Of a DNA stretch of 36,726 nt, positions 23,954 through 31,979 are shown piece by piece. Source of the stretch: Clostridium drakei (GTDB lineage: Bacteria; Bacillota; Clostridia; Clostridiales; Clostridiaceae); contig NZ_JIBU02000024.1 in assembly GCF_000633595.2 (NCBI RefSeq), forward strand, positions 1 to 36,726, read 5' to 3'. The position numbers were made by a program, and so were the translations under genes. Each line of letters opens with the position of its first letter. The stretch's first letter is position 1. The notes under the pieces were generated by a model. That model was given only the letters and a program-made list of their open reading frames with translations. It made no database searches and was not told the DNA's origin.

Positions 23954-24445
23954 ATGAACAGGAATAAAGCGGAACATATCATAAAGGGCTTTAGTGATGT
24001 ATACAACAAGATGGTTTCACTTAATAAGTTTAAGATGGAAGCTAGTCTTAAAGAATATACGTCTTCTGAAGTGCATTGCATCGAATATATTGAAGAAAAT
24101 GTAGATTCTAATGTTACAAAACTTGCAGAATCTTTTTACATGACTAGAGGTGCTATAAGTAAAATAACTAAGAAGCTTATAAAAAAAGGGGCAATTGAAA
24201 GCTATCAGAAGACGGATAATAAGAAAGAAATATACTTTAGGCTTACTAAACAGGGGCAGGAAACTTATAAAATTCATGAGGGATTGCATAAAGAGTTTCA
24301 ACAGAGGGATAAAGTTGTATTTGATCAGGTAACTGAGGAACAATTAGATATGATGCTTAGCTTCATGAAAAAGTATAGTAGGCACTTGGATGCAGAAATA
24401 AAAAAACAAGGTCTAGAAATAAAAGATCAAAGTGATTTTGAATAG
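23954..24445 (+). CDS. MarR-family repressor
   Basis: 163 aa from ATG 23954, with GGGAGG (23941-23946) as ribosome binding site; an in-frame TTG at 23921 would overlap the promoter and is rejected. It has a MarR winged helix (about residues 30-110) with SEVHCIEYIEENVDSNVTKL, a recognition helix in YMTRGAISKITKKLIKKG, and a wing with KTDNKKEIYFRLTKQG. It has no obvious redox cysteine in the N-terminal helix (one Cys near residue 43). By operator copies it controls itself, the flavin oxidoreductase and the MFS pump that follow, a typical drug- or electrophile-responsive set. Confidence 0.88.
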   Translation: MNRNKAEHIIKGFSDVYNKMVSLNKFKMEASLKEYTSSEVHCIEYIEENVDSNVTKLAESFYMTRGAISKITKKLIKKGAIESYQKTDNKKEIYFRLTKQGQETYKIHEGLHKEFQQRDKVVFDQVTEEQLDMMLSFMKKYSRHLDAEIKKQGLEIKDQSDFE

Positions 24446-24476
24446 TGTGATTGTATCAAGAAATAATTTAAAGCAG

Positions 24477-24526
24477 AGCTGTGTGAAAACGCTGAAATAT
24501 TAGCGATTTTACACAGCTTTATTTTA
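24477..24526 (+). terminator. Terminator after marR gene
   Basis: AGCTGTGTGAAAACGCT (24477-24493) pairs with AGCGATTTTACACAGCT (24502-24518) with one mismatch and one G-U pair, followed by TTATTTTATT. Confidence 0.75.
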
Positions 24527-24580
24527 TTGTTGACGAGGAAACAATAAAATGGTAGAATGATTATGTTGCCAAGGAAACAT
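24527..24580 (+). promoter_or_regulatory. Promoter of flavin oxidoreductase with MarR operators 2 and 3
   Basis: TTGACG (24530-24535), a 17-bp spacer and TAGAAT (24553-24558) form the promoter. Operator 2, TTGTTGACGAGGAAACAA (24527-24544), covers the -35. Operator 3, ATGTTGCCAAGGAAACAT (24563-24580), covers the start site. The two operators are 36 bp apart. Confidence 0.8.
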
Positions 24581-24612
24581 AATGACTATTTTTAGAAAGG
24601 TAGGAATTTAAA

Positions 24613-25251
24613 ATGAATACACAATGTACAGAACAAATCGTAAGCAGACCAGAAGGTAAAAGAGAAAATATGAAAATTATCGGACTTATGGCAAGCCCAC
24701 GGAAAGAAGGCAATACCGCTTGGATAGTAAACAAAATACTTGAAGGTGCAAGGGAACAGGGCGCTGAAACTCAATGCTTCAATTTCGGTGATCTTGATAT
24801 TAAACCATGTCAGGGTTGCTGGGCCTGCCATAAGGGCGATCAGGGGTGTATTATCAAAGATGATATGGAGAAACTTAATGATGCCATGGATCATGCTGAC
24901 ACTATTGTTTTCGGATCACCGATTTATATGATGCAGATGAGTGCTCAGGCGAAGATATTTATCGACAGGATGTTTGCTCGATTTTCTCCGCGATACTCTC
25001 CGTATTTCCAAGAAGAAAATGCCGCCCAAAAAAAGCTAATTCTTACGTTTAATCAAGGTAATCCTGACTCCGACTTATTCCAGTCTTATATTGATTATAC
25101 AAAGCACATGTTTGAGTTGCTGGAATTTGATGTTAAAGAGGTACCTGTTGTTACTGGTTTGCGAAATGGACCGGTGCATGAAAAGGAAGAGCTGCAAACT
25201 GCTTTGAAGAATATCGGTTCATCGTTGGTTTCGGAACGATTACTGAAATAA
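24613..25251 (+). CDS. NAD(P)H-dependent FMN reductase / flavodoxin-family protein
   Basis: 212 aa. The flavodoxin-like fold begins at MKIIGLMASPRKEGNTAWIV (FMN phosphate loop SPRKEGNT), continues with CQGCWACHKGDQGCIIKDDM (cysteine motif common in this family, as in iron-sulfur flavoproteins and quinone reductases) and VFGSPIYMMQMSAQAKIFIDR (FMN ring contact). The start at 24613 follows AGGTAGGA; ATG 24670 at MKII is an alternative that would remove an 18-residue polar tail. It is probably a quinone, azo or nitro reductase induced when MarR is released by its ligand. It stands between marR and the efflux pump, each with its own MarR operator. Confidence 0.82.
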   Translation: MNTQCTEQIVSRPEGKRENMKIIGLMASPRKEGNTAWIVNKILEGAREQGAETQCFNFGDLDIKPCQGCWACHKGDQGCIIKDDMEKLNDAMDHADTIVFGSPIYMMQMSAQAKIFIDRMFARFSPRYSPYFQEENAAQKKLILTFNQGNPDSDLFQSYIDYTKHMFELLEFDVKEVPVVTGLRNGPVHEKEELQTALKNIGSSLVSERLLK

Positions 25252-25345
25252 TGAGGTAAGATATAGATATTGATTTCAATAATGAAAATGAAACCACAGG
25301 AAGTCTAACTTTATTGAGAAAAGGCTGTATTTTATTGTCACTGAT

Positions 25346-25363
25346 TTGTTGGCAAAGAAACAA
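25346..25363. promoter_or_regulatory. MarR operator 4, upstream of MFS pump
   Basis: TTGTTGGCAAAGAAACAA has the same arms (TTGTT and AACAA) and spacing as operators 1-3 and lies 28 bp before the pump start codon. I could not assign -35 and -10 boxes confidently. Confidence 0.75.
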
Positions 25364-25391
25364 AAATATAACTTTTGAAAGGAGAATTTAA

Positions 25392-26627
25392 ATGCCCATA
25401 TTTAGATTATGCAAGGAGATGAACACAGAACAAGCCATAGATAAAAAGGCTTTAATATTTGGTATCATATCTATGTTTCTTTGTGGATTAGGCTTTACTA
25501 TCGCAGCACCTGTGATTCCATTCTTAGTTAAGCCATATATAAGCAATCCTGGAGATCAAGCTATAGTTGTTACGCTGCTTACCTCTGTTTATGCAGTCTG
25601 CGTGTTTTTTGCAGCTCCAGTACTTGGAGCTTTCAGTGACAAATATGGTCGTCGCCCAGTACTTTTAATATGCCTTTTGGGTTCATCAGTGGGGTACTTA
25701 GTTTTTGGTATAGGAGGAGCGTTATGGATACTATTTGCTGGACGCATAATAGATGGTATAACAGGTGGGGACATAAGCACTATTTTAGCATACTTTGCAG
25801 ATATCATTCCTCCAGATCAGAGAACTAAATACTTTGGATGGGCCAGTGCAGTTGTGGGTGTTGGTACTGTCATTGGGCCAACTTTAGGTGGATTACTTGC
25901 TAAGTTTGGTTATTCTGTTCCAATGTATTTTGGAGCAATAATAACTATATTGAATGTTGTTTATGGATTCTTTTTTATGCCTGAGAGCCTTCATAGGAAT
26001 AATAGACTGAAAGAGATTACTTTTGTAAGACTGAATCCATTTACACAGCTTGTAAGCATACTTTCTATAAAAAACTTAAAAAGACTGCTTGTATCAGCAT
26101 TCTTACTTTGGATACCTAATGGGTCTCTGCAGGCAGTTTTTTCACAATTTACGATGGATACCTTCAATTGGAAGCCTGCAATAATTGGACTTATGTTTTC
26201 AATTATGGGATTTCAAGACATAATTTCACAAAGCTTAATAATGCCAAAGCTTTTGATAAAACTCAGTGATAAACAGATAGCAGTCCTTGGAATGGCTTCA
26301 GAAATTATAGGCTATGGTTTTATTGCAGCATCAGCTTTGTTTTCATTTTATCCTATTTTTATTGTTGGAATGTTTATATTTGGTTTTGGTGATTCCATAT
26401 TTGGTCCTTCGTTCAATGGGATGGTCTCCAAATCTGTGGATTCTAGTGAACAAGGAAGGATTCAAGGAGTCAGCCAATCTATTCAAGCTTTAGCAAGAAT
26501 GATTGGACCTATCATTGGAGGTCAAATATATGTAGCACTTGGACATGCTGCACCTGCTTTTATGGGTATGATACTTACAGCAGCAGCGATACCAGTTTTA
26601 TATGAAGGTATTCATGTAAATAAGTAA
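25392..26627 (+). CDS. MFS multidrug/tetracycline-type efflux transporter
   Basis: 411 aa with about 12 membrane segments. The DHA1-family marks are motif A DKYGRRPVLLIC between helices 2 and 3, IIDGITGGDISTILAYFAD, and motif C-like GVGTVIGPTLGGLLAKFG in helix 5, which is specific to drug:H+ antiporters. It starts at ATG 25392, seven bases after AAAGGAG; the next in-frame ATG (25422) directly abuts GGAG and is less likely. It probably exports the compound sensed by the upstream MarR protein. A single-gene unit by its own operator and spacing. Confidence 0.85.
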   Translation: MPIFRLCKEMNTEQAIDKKALIFGIISMFLCGLGFTIAAPVIPFLVKPYISNPGDQAIVVTLLTSVYAVCVFFAAPVLGAFSDKYGRRPVLLICLLGSSVGYLVFGIGGALWILFAGRIIDGITGGDISTILAYFADIIPPDQRTKYFGWASAVVGVGTVIGPTLGGLLAKFGYSVPMYFGAIITILNVVYGFFFMPESLHRNNRLKEITFVRLNPFTQLVSILSIKNLKRLLVSAFLLWIPNGSLQAVFSQFTMDTFNWKPAIIGLMFSIMGFQDIISQSLIMPKLLIKLSDKQIAVLGMASEIIGYGFIAASALFSFYPIFIVGMFIFGFGDSIFGPSFNGMVSKSVDSSEQGRIQGVSQSIQALARMIGPIIGGQIYVALGHAAPAFMGMILTAAAIPVLYEGIHVNK

Positions 26628-26755
26628 ATATAAAGTTTTTAGTATATAATTATTATTTTATATATTCCAGAAATTTAATGCTTTACACTTTCTATGTAAA
26701 TTTTAGAGTTTATGATATGCTTTAAGTAAATATTTGAAAGAGGAGAGTTTTTTAC

Positions 26756-27355
26756 ATGAATGAAAATGTAAATAATGTTTTATGGGAGAACCTTTTAAAA
26801 AGTAATGGGATTTCTCTTGATGAGCAAAGTATTGATTTATTAAAGAATATTTCTAAGCCTAAGGTATTAAAAAAAGATATGTTCTTTTTACAGGAAGGTG
26901 AAAAATCTACTGAAATAGGTTTTATTATTAAGGGTGTCTTCCGCTCTTATTATATTGATAAATCAGGCAATGATGTAACAAAATATTTTTATTCAGAAGG
27001 AGATATATTATTTTCTTATGCAGCATATCTGTCTCAAAAAGAATCCATGTATTGTATACAAGCACTAGAAGATAGTGAGATTCTTGTAGTCAAGATTTCT
27101 GATTTTGAAAAAATAGTGGAGGGAAATTATCAATTACTTTTATTTTACAAGAAAATGATTGATAAGGTACTTGTCATAAAAGAAGAGCATGCAATTAGTT
27201 TTAAATTATTAGATAGTGTGAAGCGATATAAACAATTTCTTAATACATATCCTGGTTTGGAAGACCGTATTAAGCAGTGTCATCTTGCATCCTATTTAGG
27301 AATAACTCCTGTGTCCCTTAGCAGAATAAGAAGAAAATTAAATCTTAACAAATGA
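26756..27355 (+). CDS. Crp/Fnr-family regulator
   Basis: 199 aa. The N-terminal cyclic-nucleotide-binding-like beta barrel (about 30-130) has FFLQEGEKSTEIGFIIKGVF and a typical SEGDILFSYAA turn. The C-terminal HTH is short, CHLASYLGITPVSLSRIRRKL. It has no cysteine cluster for an Fe-S centre and lacks the cAMP-contacting RE-T pattern, so the effector is unknown. It is in the small subgroup of Crp-like proteins that often sit next to a gene they control, here the SDR that follows. The start is ATG 26756 after AGAGGAGAG. Confidence 0.82.
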   Translation: MNENVNNVLWENLLKSNGISLDEQSIDLLKNISKPKVLKKDMFFLQEGEKSTEIGFIIKGVFRSYYIDKSGNDVTKYFYSEGDILFSYAAYLSQKESMYCIQALEDSEILVVKISDFEKIVEGNYQLLLFYKKMIDKVLVIKEEHAISFKLLDSVKRYKQFLNTYPGLEDRIKQCHLASYLGITPVSLSRIRRKLNLNK

Positions 27356-27368
27356 TAATGCAATAAAT

Positions 27369-27409
27369 CTCCAGGTGATTTATGATGTAATTAATTTTTA
27401 GCACTGGAG
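27369..27409 (+). other. Inverted repeat covering the SDR ribosome binding site
   Basis: CTCCAG-G-TG (27369-27377) can pair with CACTGGAG (27402-27409). The right arm contains the ribosome binding site (CTGGAGG 27404-27410) of the next gene. It could lower translation of that gene when transcription reads through from the regulator. Confidence 0.35.
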
Positions 27410-27419
27410 GTTGATTGTT

Positions 27420-28220
27420 ATGAAAAATGAAATAGTCGTTTTAATTACTGGATGCTCTACAGGAATTGGGAGAGAGCTTTGTAATATATTATCTGAAAAA
27501 GGATGTACGGTTGTTGCAACAGCAAGGAATGTGGAAACTTTAAAAGATTTATCTGCATCTTTAAAATTACCACTGGATGTTACACAAAAAGAGTCTATTC
27601 ACAGTACAATAAATGAAGTGATATCAAGATTTCATAAAATTGATATTCTTATAAATAACGCAGGTTATTCACTTAGAGGAGCTTTAGAAGAAATTGATAT
27701 AAATAGTTCTAAAAATATGTTTGATGTAAATGTATTTGGTATTATTAACATGGTTCAGGCAGTTGTTCCAGAAATGCGTAAAAAGCAATCTGGTAAGATT
27801 ATAAATATTGGATCCATTTCAGGAAAATTTGTTCAATCCATTAATGGAGCTTATTGTGCATCAAAATTTGCAGTTGAGGCATTAAGTGACACACTGCGTT
27901 TAGAATTACACAACTACAATATTCAGAGTACCGTTATTGAGCCGGGGCCCATGAAAACCAATTTTTTTAACACATTAGTAGACAATTCAAGTGATGTTAT
28001 GGGAAATCCAAATTCTTGTTATTCACATTTTTATAAATCAGATGACAAGTATAGAAAAAAGCAAAAACAAGCTGATCCTAAATTGGCAGCACAAGCTATT
28101 AGTGATATAATTTTAAAAAAAAGACTTAATGCTCGTTATAAAGTTGCTGTTCCTTTTTTATATAAGATAGTTATATATTTTCCAGATTTTCTGAGAGAAT
28201 ATTTTATGAAAAAAAGATAA
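27420..28220 (+). CDS. SDR-family oxidoreductase
   Basis: 266 aa from ATG 27420, nine bases after CTGGAGG. It has a classical SDR fold: cofactor loop TGCSTGIGRE near residues 11-20, NNAGYSLRGALEE near 80, catalytic Ser in NIGSISGKF near 135, and YCASKFAVE near 148. The motif style (CSTGIG, then LRLELHNYNIQSTVIEPGP) places it with the retinol-dehydrogenase-like or DltE-like SDRs acting on lipophilic or aldehyde substrates. The substrate is unknown. It is likely controlled by the preceding Crp-like gene (inference from adjacency). Confidence 0.8.
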   Translation: MKNEIVVLITGCSTGIGRELCNILSEKGCTVVATARNVETLKDLSASLKLPLDVTQKESIHSTINEVISRFHKIDILINNAGYSLRGALEEIDINSSKNMFDVNVFGIINMVQAVVPEMRKKQSGKIINIGSISGKFVQSINGAYCASKFAVEALSDTLRLELHNYNIQSTVIEPGPMKTNFFNTLVDNSSDVMGNPNSCYSHFYKSDDKYRKKQKQADPKLAAQAISDIILKKRLNARYKVAVPFLYKIVIYFPDFLREYFMKKR

Positions 28221-28273
28221 ATAAATTTTAATTATATATTGATTTATTTCCAAAATTTGTGATATACTTATTG

Positions 28274-28592
28274 AGTGAGTGGATTGCGGTATTGATCAAT
28301 TTGCTTATTGTATTAAAAATAAATTTTTCTAGATGCAGTAGGAAGCTTGGCAGAGCTACTTATTGCATTCTTTTTCTTTTTTGTCCAAATTTAATGTTAT
28401 TTCAGAGGAAATCTCATCTTTTTTTAAAGTCGTTTTTGATTGGAACAAAGCTTTCATTAACTCTTGTTTATAACAAAAACCAAGAAGCATAGCAACAATT
28501 CCTAGCATTGTGATACATAGAATAGTGATAATAAAATTTAGATTCACAAGACCACACTCCTTTTATATATTTATAGGTGCAATCCGCTCACT
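28274..28592. repeat. Imperfect inverted repeats framing the small membrane gene
   Basis: GAGTGAGTGGATTGC (28274-28288) and GCAATCCGCTCACTTC (28577-28592) are inverted with about one mismatch in 15. They could be ends of a tiny non-autonomous element or paired regulator sites. Confidence 0.4.
28356..28547 (-). CDS. Small single-pass membrane protein (63 aa)
   Basis: It begins at GTG 28547 with AAAGGAG nine bases upstream. One hydrophobic helix (IITILCITMLGIVAMLLGF) is followed by a charged tail (KKDEISSEITLNLDKKEKE). This is the form of many real small membrane proteins. The overlapping plus-strand reading frame (28259-28492) has no ribosome binding site and looks like a shadow. Function unknown. 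The segment around it (28274-28592) is framed by near-identical 15-bp inverted repeats. The rest of the 594-bp gap 28221-28814 shows no other gene. Confidence 0.55.
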   Translation of the reverse strand: MNLNFIITILCITMLGIVAMLLGFCYKQELMKALFQSKTTLKKDEISSEITLNLDKKEKECNK

Positions 28593-28814
28593 TCATGAGG
28601 AGAGTTTAGAAAATAATATGTGTTTGTAGCTTAATTGTAGCATATATTATTTTAGAATGTGTTAAACCTTTCATAAAAGACCTTATTTTTGTTATTAATT
28701 TATGTAAATATTTAATTAAGTTAAATAAATTATTGAATTTATGGAAAGGTATTTCTGAATTAATATAGAATATTTAATTAGTGATAAATAAATATAAAGG
28801 GGTATGATAACTAT

Positions 28815-29573
28815 ATGTACAATATATTAATTTTAGAAGACGATCATATTCAGTTGAAGACCCTATCAGAGATTATAAAACAATTAGGTGATATGTATCA
28901 AGTATATGAAGCCACAAATACGACAGAAGCTTTTAAGATAGCAAGTCAAAATGCAATTGATCTTTTTTATGTGGACATTAATTTAAAAAATGAATCAGGT
29001 TTTAAATTTGCTCTTGAAATAAGGAAAATAAAAAGATATAGACTAAACTGGATAGTATTTGTGACAATTTACAAGGAATATATGCTTTCAGCTTTTAAGA
29101 AAATTCACTGTTACGATTATATAATAAAGCCTTATAATAAGAAACAAATTCAAAGAATGACAGAGCTTTTAATGTCAGATGGAAGAGCACAAGTTGCTGT
29201 TACGGAAATTAATGAGAAATTTATAATTGTTCCCATAAAGAACATTGAAGTAAAAATATTTGTTAATGAAATAATTTTTGTGGAAGTTTTTATTAGAACT
29301 TCAATAATTCATACTACAAATGGTTCCTTCACCATAGATTATTTATCCCTTAAGAAATTAAATTCAATGATAAATGATAAGAATATACTTCAGAGCCATA
29401 GGTCTTATCTAGTTAATATAAAATATATCAGTAAAATTGAAAAAACTAATAATAAAACTTCTTATAAGATTTATTTTTATAATACTGACAAAACTGCACT
29501 GTTAGGAAATAATTATAAGAAACGTATAATGGAAAGGTTTAATAATGTTGTTGATGAGGAAATAAATGGATAA
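28815..29573 (+). CDS. agrA: LytTR response regulator (AgrA-like)
   Basis: 252 aa. The receiver (1-125) has ILILEDDHIQ, phospho-Asp in LFYVDINLKNESG (near residue 54), and Lys in YIIKPYNKKQ. The C-terminal LytTR DNA-binding domain (about 145-245) shows VNEIIFVEVFIRTSII and the signature SHRSYLVNIKYI. It is the output regulator of the agr-type peptide-sensing pathway. The ribosome binding site is AAAGGGG before ATG 28815. The next gene, the kinase, overlaps its end by 8 bases. It probably activates the agrBD promoter and other targets. Confidence 0.88.
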   Translation: MYNILILEDDHIQLKTLSEIIKQLGDMYQVYEATNTTEAFKIASQNAIDLFYVDINLKNESGFKFALEIRKIKRYRLNWIVFVTIYKEYMLSAFKKIHCYDYIIKPYNKKQIQRMTELLMSDGRAQVAVTEINEKFIIVPIKNIEVKIFVNEIIFVEVFIRTSIIHTTNGSFTIDYLSLKKLNSMINDKNILQSHRSYLVNIKYISKIEKTNNKTSYKIYFYNTDKTALLGNNYKKRIMERFNNVVDEEING

Positions 29574-30834
29574 TTATAAAATATTTATCTTAATATTTAT
29601 AGAAGTAGGAAGTTTTATGCTGATTTGGAATATGTTTAATAGAAAATGTGAAAAGAGATTATATAAAAGCTTACTTGTTATACTTTTTACTTCATCGGTA
29701 TTTCTAATTACAAATTATATTTATATGCCTATGCAGTTTTTAGTAAATTATTCTTTTTTACTTTTAGCAATTAAATTTATGTTTAAAAAAAATACAAAAG
29801 ATTTATTATTGGAGTTTGGCTTGGTTATAGTTATTTGTGGTATAATGCAGCTTGCTATAGTGATTATATTTAGATTGTTTATTCCAAGCTTTATGGTGGA
29901 AGATAATTTCATATATTCACTTATTGCAAACTTTATTTGTATATTTTTAAGCTATTGTATTTATAGATATATATCTTATGGAAAATTGATGATTTTTTTT
30001 AAGCAGAAAAGTTCTAAAATATACTTTTTTTCTGTGAATCTTCTCACATATGTGATTATTTCAAAGTGGATATGGGGTTTTAAAAGACCTGAATTTTTGG
30101 ATGATATTATAATATATCTTATGATTCCATTAGTATTTATTATAGCGAATTTGGTTTTATTTGAGTATCAAATGAAAAATAATGAAATAAAGAGATCACT
30201 TGAAAATTATAAGAAATATGCTCCTGTAATATCTCAGCTATTGGAGGATGTAAGAAGGAGACAACACGATTTTAAAAACCATTTAAATACTGTTTACAGC
30301 CTTGTTTTAGTATCCGATGAAAAAAATTTAAAGAAAACTATAATACAATATATAGATTCTCTTGATGCTTCTTTGGAAAATATGGAGAAGATACTTCAAA
30401 TAGATAACACGGTGGTGGCAGCTATTATCTACAATAAAATAAATGAGGCCGCCAAAAACAATATTGAATTTAAATATATTATTGAAGGAGGTTGTAAGCT
30501 CCCTTTTAAAAACTATGAACTTTCAGAGGTTTTAAACAACCTTTTAGATAATGCTTTTGATGCTGTTTTAAATTCAGAAAATAATTTAAAAAAGATATTT
30601 TTAAATATAGGGCACCTAGAAGAAAGTTGTATTATAAAAGTTGGAAATACAGGTGAAAGAATAGAATTTAATGATATTGCAAAGATCTTTAATGCAGGGT
30701 ATTCTACTAAAGAAGGAAAAGACCGTGGATATGGATTATATAATGTAAAAAAAATAGTTGAATCCTATGGAGCTAGAATTCAACTATCCTTTGAAAATAA
30801 CTATACAGTTTTTAGTATTAAATTATACAATTAA
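29566..30834 (+). CDS. agrC: Peptide-sensing histidine kinase (AgrC-like)
   Basis: 422 aa. The N-terminal half is a six-helix-type membrane sensor (to about residue 205). The cytoplasmic part has the HPK10 phospho-His motif RRRQHDFKNHLNTVYS (near 230) and the GHKL ATPase motifs LNNLLDNAFDAV, GNTGERIEF and GYGLYNVKKIV. This is the architecture of AgrC, the receptor for cyclic autoinducing peptides. It overlaps the regulator gene by 8 bases. Its stop codon overlaps the stop codon of the oppositely oriented agrD by 4 bases (30831-30834), so the two transcripts collide at their 3' ends. Confidence 0.87.
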   Translation: MDNYKIFILIFIEVGSFMLIWNMFNRKCEKRLYKSLLVILFTSSVFLITNYIYMPMQFLVNYSFLLLAIKFMFKKNTKDLLLEFGLVIVICGIMQLAIVIIFRLFIPSFMVEDNFIYSLIANFICIFLSYCIYRYISYGKLMIFFKQKSSKIYFFSVNLLTYVIISKWIWGFKRPEFLDDIIIYLMIPLVFIIANLVLFEYQMKNNEIKRSLENYKKYAPVISQLLEDVRRRQHDFKNHLNTVYSLVLVSDEKNLKKTIIQYIDSLDASLENMEKILQIDNTVVAAIIYNKINEAAKNNIEFKYIIEGGCKLPFKNYELSEVLNNLLDNAFDAVLNSENNLKKIFLNIGHLEESCIIKVGNTGERIEFNDIAKIFNAGYSTKEGKDRGYGLYNVKKIVESYGARIQLSFENNYTVFSIKLYN

Positions 30835-30977
30835 TGTTTTTTTAAGCATTCTGGAATTTCAGGCTCTCCAATATAGATAAAACAGTTAGGCCACTTTTCA
30901 GTTAAAAATGAACCTAAAAATAGGGGAAGTACGCATAATATTGATTTTACCTTGAAACTGTTAAATAATTTTTTCAT
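30831..30977 (-). CDS. agrD: AgrD autoinducing-peptide precursor (48 aa)
   Basis: ATG 30977 is preceded by AAGGAGG. The 48-aa product has an amphipathic, basic N-terminus (MKKLFNSFKVKS), a hydrophobic middle, a core WPNCFIYI, and an acidic, proline-rich tail GEPEIPECLKKH. The tail aligns with the conserved AgrB recognition tail of staphylococcal AgrD (pattern E-x-E-hydrophobic-P). By analogy the thiolactone ring would join Cys32 to the carboxyl of Ile36 (ring C-F-I-Y-I) with a short N-terminal tail. It lies 40 bases downstream of agrB on the same strand, the standard agrBD order. It is easy to miss because of its length. Confidence 0.85.
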   Translation of the reverse strand: MKKLFNSFKVKSILCVLPLFLGSFLTEKWPNCFIYIGEPEIPECLKKH

Positions 30978-31016
30978 AATATCCTCCTTATTTTTTATAT
31001 AAGTTTATTAAAAAAT

Positions 31017-31580
31017 TTATAATGTCGGCTTTTTAGCCAGCACAAGTTGTACACCTTGTACTAATATAGTGCTGAAGCCACAGTTAACATAGGTTGTACT
31101 TTCCAAAAATAATAAAATAATAGTCCATATAGCTACAACTAGAGCTGCTGTAAATTTATATTGCAGCTTTGTTTTATTATCTTTTATAGGTATCCTTGCA
31201 CTACATATTGGAGCTCGTACTAAAATTATCACTAAACTAATTATGCTTACAAGCAAATAGCATGCTGCTGGCAATTTAGGTGCTGAAGGTGCCAAAACGC
31301 TAGTTAATATAAACAACAGAGTTGTTGTAATTAAACAATTCAAGGTGCCTTTTAAATGTAATCCACCAGCAAACAGTCGAGTGGATAGAATTATGAGTAA
31401 GGAAAAATAGAAATATTTCTCTTTATGTATTATATTAAAAAATAGTAATAGAAAAACAGTTTTAAATCCTTCACTTAAAAGCACAGTTAAACCATATTGT
31501 ATTCTTGCTCTGTCTTTAGTATTGTTGTAGGTTTCTGTACAAATCAGAGAAGTAAGTTGTAGAGCTACTTTATTTATCAT
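31017..31580 (-). CDS. agrB: AgrB peptide-processing membrane protease
   Basis: 187 aa from ATG 31580, with ACAGGTGG upstream; an in-frame ATG at 31613 has no ribosome binding site. It is a polytopic membrane protein of the AgrB family. The catalytic pair is visible in RLFAGGLHLKGTLNCL: His and Cys seven residues apart, as in staphylococcal AgrB (His77, Cys84). It cuts the C-terminal tail of AgrD and forms the thiolactone. The gene is followed by agrD and the pair faces agrA-agrC. Possible regulator repeats ATTACAA (31654-31660 and 31665-31671) lie in its upstream region. Confidence 0.88.
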   Translation of the reverse strand: MINKVALQLTSLICTETYNNTKDRARIQYGLTVLLSEGFKTVFLLLFFNIIHKEKYFYFSLLIILSTRLFAGGLHLKGTLNCLITTTLLFILTSVLAPSAPKLPAACYLLVSIISLVIILVRAPICSARIPIKDNKTKLQYKFTAALVVAIWTIILLFLESTTYVNCGFSTILVQGVQLVLAKKPTL

Positions 31581-31613
31581 TTTCAATACACCACCTGTAA
31601 TTTTAAAATACAT

Positions 31614-31979
31614 TTATCTTAAGAGGCTTGTTTTATATAATACTATGAGTTGAATTACAAATTTATTACAATGTGAAATTAGGCTTTAATATCTATAATA
31701 TTTCATATTGAAGTAGTAGAATTAGTAATAGATATGTATAAAAGAGATGAGTTAAACCAGTTATAATGAATCCTATAAGTAATGCAGATTAATTCAGCTG
31801 CATGTACTTCAGTATAGCTTTGAATTTTTACTATTTTATTAATTATTTTAGTTTATAATATTAGTATTGAAAATTCATTATATAATATAATGAATTAATA
31901 AAAAATAAAATCAAGTGATTCTTAGATTTAGGTGTAGATATTAGCAATGGTAGCGGTGGGATAAAGTATAGGAGGAAAA
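31614..31979. other. Intergenic region upstream of agrB and the 3-TM gene
   Basis: About 370 bp of very AT-rich DNA between divergent genes. It must hold both promoters. The only structure I can point to is the pair of ATTACAA repeats (31654-31660, 31665-31671) on the agrB side. No gene or hairpin of note was found. Confidence 0.4.

Noticed and set aside
28259-28492. Plus-strand reading frame of 77 codons
   Set aside because: It starts without a ribosome binding site and overlaps the better-supported minus-strand 63-aa gene.
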